Assembly: GCF_016031615.1 (NCBI RefSeq)
Contig: NZ_JACYXC010000001.1
Location: forward strand, 5,022,001 to 5,086,000
DNA from: Streptomyces pactum
GTDB lineage: Bacteria; Actinomycetota; Actinomycetes; Streptomycetales; Streptomycetaceae
DNA length: 64,000 nucleotides
Direction of reading: 5' to 3'
Shown one piece after another: positions 59,945 through 64,000 of this stretch. The position numbers and the translations under genes are program-made. The notes below the pieces were generated by a model that worked only from the letters and a program-made list of their open reading frames with translations, had not been told where the DNA came from and searched no databases. Each line of letters starts with the position of its first letter. Position 1 is the first letter of the stretch.

Positions 59945-62900
59945 ATGCGGTCGTTGCCTCCCGAGGCGTGTGCCTACATCCTGTGCGCCTCCCTGGCCGC
60001 CGCCGCCCTCGCCTCGCCCGCGGTGCTCCCCGGGGCGCCGACCCCCTGGTCCAGCGCGGTCCCGCTCGCCGCGCTGTGTGTGGTGGTCGCCGCCGGGCCC
60101 GCCGCCGAGTGCCGCGCCCCGGCCCTGCTGGCCGGCGCCATGCTGCTGCCACCGGCCGCCACCGCCCTGATCGCCCTGCCCGCCGGACTCGCCGGCCGGG
60201 TGGCGGACCCCCCGGTCACCGCCCGGCGCTGCTGGCGCGCCGCCCACCTCGCCATCGCCGCCGCGGCGGCCTCCTCGGTGTTCGCCCTCGGCGGCGGCCG
60301 GACCGCGCTCGACGGGCCCGACCTGCCGTTCGCCATCCTGCCGGCGCTCGCCGCCGCGGGTGTCTTCGCGGCGGTCCGCACCGCGCTGGAGGGCGGGGTG
60401 CTGGTCACCGCCGAGCGGTGCCCGCCCCGAGTGGCCTGGGGCCCGCGGTCGGCGGCCGCCCTCCTGCCGTGCCTGGTGCACGCCCCGGCGGCGCTGGCCG
60501 CGGCGCTGCTGTGGCGCAGCCCGTACGGACCGGCCGCCGCGGTCCTGGTGCTGCTGCCGCTGACCGCCTCCGCCTCGGTGCTCGCCCGCTGCCACCGGGA
60601 GGGCACCGATCGCCAGGCGGCCGTACGGGCCCTGGTGCAGGCGATCGGGGTGAAGGACCGGTACACCCGGGGCCACGGCGAGCGGGTGGGCCGGGCCGCG
60701 CTGCTGATCGCCCGCGAACTGGGCATGACGCGCGAGCGGCAGGAGGTGCTGCGCGTCGCCGGGACCCTGCACGACGTCGGGAAGATCGGCGTCCCCACCC
60801 GGGTGCTGCGCAAGGACGGGCCGCTCACGCCCGCCGAGCTCCGCACCATCCGGCTCCACCCGGAGTACGGGCACGAGATGGTCCGCGGCATCGACGTGCT
60901 GGCCGAGGCCAGGGCGGCGATCCTCCACCACCACGAGCGGCTGGACGGCACCGGCTACCCCTACGGCCTCAAGGGCGGCGAGATCCCCGAATCGGCGCGG
61001 GTGGTGGCGGTCGCCGACGCCTTCGACGCGATGACCTCGCACCGCAGCTACCGCCGGGCCGCACCGGTGCCGCGGGCGGTGGAGGAGCTGCGGCGCTGCG
61101 CGGGCAGCCAGTTCGACCCCGCGATGGTGCGGGCGCTGGCCGCCGCGCTGGACCGGGAGGGCTGGGAGGCCCCCGGACCCCCGCAGGACCCACCGGGCGG
61201 ACGCCCCGCGCCAGGCGCCGGGGACCCGCCGCAGCCCGGCGGAGACGGTTGCGGAAACGTCCCGCCACGCCCCGTACGGCATCCCGAGGGACCCGCCTGG
61301 CACTCCACCGCATCGGCCCGGCATCCCGCCGGGCCGCCTCGTGCGACCCCGGCCCCTGTCCCGTGGACCCGTCGGCCGGGCCGCTTTCCGAGACACCCCT
61401 GCCCCGCCGGGGCGTCTCCCGCCGGCCCGCCGCCGGTCGTACCGCCTTCCGTGGACGGCCACCCCCGCCGACCTGCCCGCCACGCCCCCCCCGGCCCCGC
61501 GGCCCAAAGCCCCGCCGCCCGCCTGCCGGCCGGGCCGTCCCGCGCCTCTCGCCGTTCCGCCGGGCCGCCCGCCGAGGACCCCGGTCGGGGATGCCGGCCC
61601 GGTGACCGGCCCCGGCCCGCCGGCCGCCCCCGCGACCCCGCCCGGCGCCCGGTGATGCCCGGCCGCGACCGGGCCGGCCCGGCGGACGTGACCCCGCTCC
61701 GGGCGGACCGGAGCCCGGCGCGGCCACCCGGGCGCGGCGTCCGGGCCGGTGCCGACGGGCGGGCGGGGACCGGAGTCCGGCCCGGAGCCGGCGCACGGCC
61801 CGGGGCCGCCGGGCGGGGCGGGTCCGGTGGACGGCACCGTGCCCCTCGCCCCACCCGTGCCCCGCACGCCTCGCCGACCGGCGCGCTCACCCTCGCCGCC
61901 CTCTACGGCGCGGCCGGGGCGCTCACCCTCGCCGCCGTCGGCTGGACCCAGTGGCACGGCCTGCGCAGCCCGGGGGCGGCGCTCGCCTTCGGGTTCCTGA
62001 TCGCGGTGGGGGAGGCGCTGCGCCGGGGCGACCGCGACCGTACGGCCGCGCCCGCCCCCGGGGCGGGACCGGCCCCCGCGGACGGGGCCGACCCGGTGGC
62101 CCGCGACCCGGCCCCGCTCGCCGCCGCCGGCGCGCTCGGCTACGTGCTGCTGGAACGGCTGCAGGGGGTGGCGCTCGCGGCCGGCGGGCCGCAGGCCGTC
62201 GCGGTGGTGGCCGCCGCCGGTCTGGCCGGCGCGGTGCCCCGGCTCGTCCGCGCCGGCGTGCGCCCGGACGATCACTTCGCCGTCCTGGACCAGCTGGTCC
62301 GCCGGGTGCTCACCGCCGCCTTCGCCGTGGGCTGTGCCCAGTCGCTCGACCCGGACCGGACGGCCGTGGCGCCCCGGCCGGAGCACGGCGCGTACCACGT
62401 GGGCTGCCTGCTGGCGCTCACCGGGCTGACCGTCCTGTTCGACGCGGTGCTCGCCGCCGCCCTCGCGCACGGCCGCACCGGGCGGCGGTACGGCCGGCTG
62501 CTCGGCGACGAGGTGCGGACGCTGCCCGGCGCGGGGGCCGCGGTGTGCGCGGCCGGGGTGGTCACCGCGCTGGCGGTCTCGGTGGCGGGCCTGTGGGCGC
62601 TGCCCCTGGTCAGCGGGCCGCTGCTGATGAGCCAGTACTCCTACCGCCGGTACGCCCGGGCCCGCGCGGTCCACCGGCAGACCGTCGCCTCGCTGGCCCG
62701 GGCCACCGAGATCGCCGGGTACACCCCGTACGGCCACGCCCGCCAGGTGGCCGAGGTGAGCGGCGCGGTGGGCCGGGAGCTGGGGCTGACCGCCCGGGAA
62801 CTGGCGGTGCTCGACCAGGCCGCCCTGCTGCACGACGTCGGGCAGCTGTCGCTGGTGGACCCGGTGCCCGCCGGGGCCACCGAGCCGCTGCCGGAGGCCG

Positions 62901-63394
62901 AGCGCCGGCGGATCGCCCGGCTGGGCGGGGCGGTGGTCCGCCGTACCGGAGCCCCGGTCCAGGTGGCGGCGGCCGTGGAGCGGCAGGCCGAGCCGTACCG
63001 GGAGGCGCCGCCGGCCTCCCGGATCGTCCGGGTGGCCAACGCCTTCAGCGAGCTGACGGGGGTGGCGGGCCCGGGGCCGCGCGGCGTGCGGTACGCGCTG
63101 GAGCGGCTGCGCGGGGCCACCGCCCGGGAACTGGACCCCGAGGTGGTGGCGGCGCTGGCCCGGGTGGTGGGCCGCGGCGCCGCGGTGCCGGTGCCCCGCC
63201 CGGGCCGCCCGGCGTTCGCCGCGGGGGCCTCCAGGCGCTGCCCGGACCCGGCCGGGACCCGGGGTGTCCCGGCCGCAGCGGGCCGTGGGCCGGAGGGGCA
63301 ATCGGCACCCGGTGCCGCGGGACCGGGGCGGCCGGCCGGGGAACCCATGGGTAAGGAGCGGGCGCCCGAACCGGCATGGTTGGATGCCACATAA
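59945..63394 (+). CDS. HD-GYP membrane protein fused to (or overlapping) a second degenerate HD protein
   Basis: One open frame of 1149 residues. Part A (about 1-415): hydrophobic helices, then an HD-GYP phosphodiesterase domain with HGERVGRAALLIARELG, LHDVGKIG and HHHERLDGTGYPYGLKGG, the full GYP motif of cyclic-di-nucleotide or (p)ppGpp-type hydrolases. A linker of more than 200 residues is Pro/Arg-rich without structure. Part B (about 645-1100): membrane helices and a degenerate HD domain (LHDVGQLSLVD) with no GYP motif. Other streptomycetes have these as two genes after rsrA. In the third frame a stop TGA at 61653-61655 overlaps ATG 61655 as TGATG, the classic coupling signal, so this may be two genes joined by a +1 frameshift in the linker. 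ATG 59945 has GGAGG upstream. Confidence 0.8.
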   Translation: MRSLPPEACAYILCASLAAAALASPAVLPGAPTPWSSAVPLAALCVVVAAGPAAECRAPALLAGAMLLPPAATALIALPAGLAGRVADPPVTARRCWRAAHLAIAAAAASSVFALGGGRTALDGPDLPFAILPALAAAGVFAAVRTALEGGVLVTAERCPPRVAWGPRSAAALLPCLVHAPAALAAALLWRSPYGPAAAVLVLLPLTASASVLARCHREGTDRQAAVRALVQAIGVKDRYTRGHGERVGRAALLIARELGMTRERQEVLRVAGTLHDVGKIGVPTRVLRKDGPLTPAELRTIRLHPEYGHEMVRGIDVLAEARAAILHHHERLDGTGYPYGLKGGEIPESARVVAVADAFDAMTSHRSYRRAAPVPRAVEELRRCAGSQFDPAMVRALAAALDREGWEAPGPPQDPPGGRPAPGAGDPPQPGGDGCGNVPPRPVRHPEGPAWHSTASARHPAGPPRATPAPVPWTRRPGRFPRHPCPAGASPAGPPPVVPPSVDGHPRRPARHAPPGPAAQSPAARLPAGPSRASRRSAGPPAEDPGRGCRPGDRPRPAGRPRDPARRPVMPGRDRAGPADVTPLRADRSPARPPGRGVRAGADGRAGTGVRPGAGARPGAAGRGGSGGRHRAPRPTRAPHASPTGALTLAALYGAAGALTLAAVGWTQWHGLRSPGAALAFGFLIAVGEALRRGDRDRTAAPAPGAGPAPADGADPVARDPAPLAAAGALGYVLLERLQGVALAAGGPQAVAVVAAAGLAGAVPRLVRAGVRPDDHFAVLDQLVRRVLTAAFAVGCAQSLDPDRTAVAPRPEHGAYHVGCLLALTGLTVLFDAVLAAALAHGRTGRRYGRLLGDEVRTLPGAGAAVCAAGVVTALAVSVAGLWALPLVSGPLLMSQYSYRRYARARAVHRQTVASLARATEIAGYTPYGHARQVAEVSGAVGRELGLTARELAVLDQAALLHDVGQLSLVDPVPAGATEPLPEAERRRIARLGGAVVRRTGAPVQVAAAVERQAEPYREAPPASRIVRVANAFSELTGVAGPGPRGVRYALERLRGATARELDPEVVAALARVVGRGAAVPVPRPGRPAFAAGASRRCPDPAGTRGVPAAAGRGPEGQSAPGAAGPGRPAGEPMGKERAPEPAWLDAT

Positions 63395-63570
63395 GGGGTG
63401 TCGGGCCGTTCACCGGTGGCAAGAAGAGTGGTGGGCGCCGCTCCCCGGGCGAATCCAGAAGGCCGGGCTGAGATGTCGGCGAATGTGTGGCAGGTTGTCG
63501 TCGGGGGAGGGCGTCGCCGTCCGCTCAGACATCGGGTGCGGGACAACGGAGAAACCGGCAGGCGGGAATC

Positions 63571-64000
63571 GTGAAGATCTTCGGCAAGGCACGGCACCGG
63601 CCCTCCGCCTCGTGGCGGCAGGCGACCGACCGTGCGTTCACGCTCATCGGCGACGGCCGGTACGAGGACGCGGGAGCGCTGCTGACCCGCGCCGCCGACA
63701 TGGAGCCCTGGCTGTCCGAATCGTGGTTCAACCTCGCGTTGCTGCACAAGTTCCGGCACGACTGGGAGCAGGCGCGCGCCGCCGGGCTGCGCGCCGTGGC
63801 CCTGCTGGACCGGGCGACGGGCGCGCCGGACTGGTGGAACGTGGGGATCGCCGCCACCGCGCTGCAGGACTGGCCGCTGGCCCGCCGCGCCTGGCAGGCG
63901 TACGGGCTCAAGGTGCCGGGGGACCGGCAGCCGGGGGGCGGGTCGGGCGAGCCGCTGGGGATGGAGCTGGGCAGCGCCGCGGTGCGGCTGTCGCCGGAGG
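63571..64000 (+). CDS. TPR-containing protein, N-terminal part (runs off the window)
   Basis: GTG 63571 opens a frame that stays open to the right edge (143 residues seen). It begins MKIFGKARHRPSASWRQATD and has tetratricopeptide-like helices: AFTLIGDGRYEDAGALLTRA, SESWFNLALLHKF and WWNVGIAATALQDWPLARRA. Relatives with this N-terminus are conserved next to the HD genes in streptomycetes. No signal peptide. The 176-bp gap before it has no strong promoter match. Function unknown. Confidence 0.8.
   Translation, partial: MKIFGKARHRPSASWRQATDRAFTLIGDGRYEDAGALLTRAADMEPWLSESWFNLALLHKFRHDWEQARAAGLRAVALLDRATGAPDWWNVGIAATALQDWPLARRAWQAYGLKVPGDRQPGGGSGEPLGMELGSAAVRLSPE

Noticed and set aside
63410..63911. 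Minus-strand frames at the right edge
   Set aside because: They oppose the TPR gene that starts at 63571 on the plus strand and have shadow composition.

Overview
The window is chromosomal DNA of a high-GC actinomycete, almost certainly Streptomyces or a close relative. Coding regions use G or C at nearly every third codon position. Gene content and order match the conserved Streptomyces segment that ends at sigR-rsrA, and much of it is also kept in Mycobacterium tuberculosis (roughly Rv3193c-Rv3206c plus the sigH/aroA/rsgA neighbourhood). I see no prophage, insertion sequence, CRISPR array or biosynthetic cluster; this is core chromosome with locally expanded repeats.

Layout. 1-7.9 kb: end of an unknown gene, moeZ with a sigmaR-type promoter, a secreted S33 tripeptidyl aminopeptidase-like lipoprotein, a large flippase-like membrane protein with a central kinase-like domain, and an alkyltransferase-like DNA repair protein. 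8.3-25.2 kb: DNA repair block with the two AdnAB helicase-nuclease subunits (the second frameshifted in this sequence), an M20 peptidase, nudC, mycoredoxin (sigmaR-type promoter) and uvrD2. 25.2-26.6 kb: wblC (whiB7 family) behind a ~500-nt leader with an upstream ORF and an intrinsic terminator, plus a coupled small ORF. 27.3-31.0 kb: ABC1-family kinase, ThiF-like E1 protein and a DUF45 metallopeptidase. 31.6-34.8 kb: TerD-AIM24 fusion (two frameshifts) and two further AIM24 genes. 35.4-45.1 kb: Nudix, DUF2342 metalloprotease, SDR, MoaE, a small membrane protein, PDZ/Lon-like protease, PPA1309-family protein and UPF0182 protein. 45.1-47.6 kb: two identical initiator tRNA genes flanking a Sel1/TPR gene. 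48-50.7 kb: Fur/CatR regulator divergent from a catalase, then a CBS protein. 51.1-58.5 kb: hisN, TetR/SMR pair, rsgA, aroA, M50 peptidase, SRAP protein and a hydrolase. 58.5-64 kb: sigR-rsrA, HD-GYP signalling protein(s) and a partial TPR gene.

How it works together. Two themes dominate: DNA maintenance (AdnAB, UvrD2, ATL, SRAP, Nudix) and thiol/redox plus antibiotic stress. I find exact GGAAT-N18-GTT sigmaR promoters in front of moeZ, mycoredoxin and sigR itself. WblC, encoded here with an attenuator-like leader, is known in Streptomyces to boost a second sigR promoter, and a candidate for that promoter lies inside the sigR N-terminal extension. Many single genes have a -10 hexamer 6-8 nt before the start codon, which indicates leaderless transcription.

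Caveats. Three clear +1 frameshifts (a fourth is suspected) all lie in or near C-runs of Pro/Ala-rich linkers, so homopolymer sequencing error must be excluded before calling pseudogenes. Long gene-free stretches are C-rich and full of short tandem repeats.
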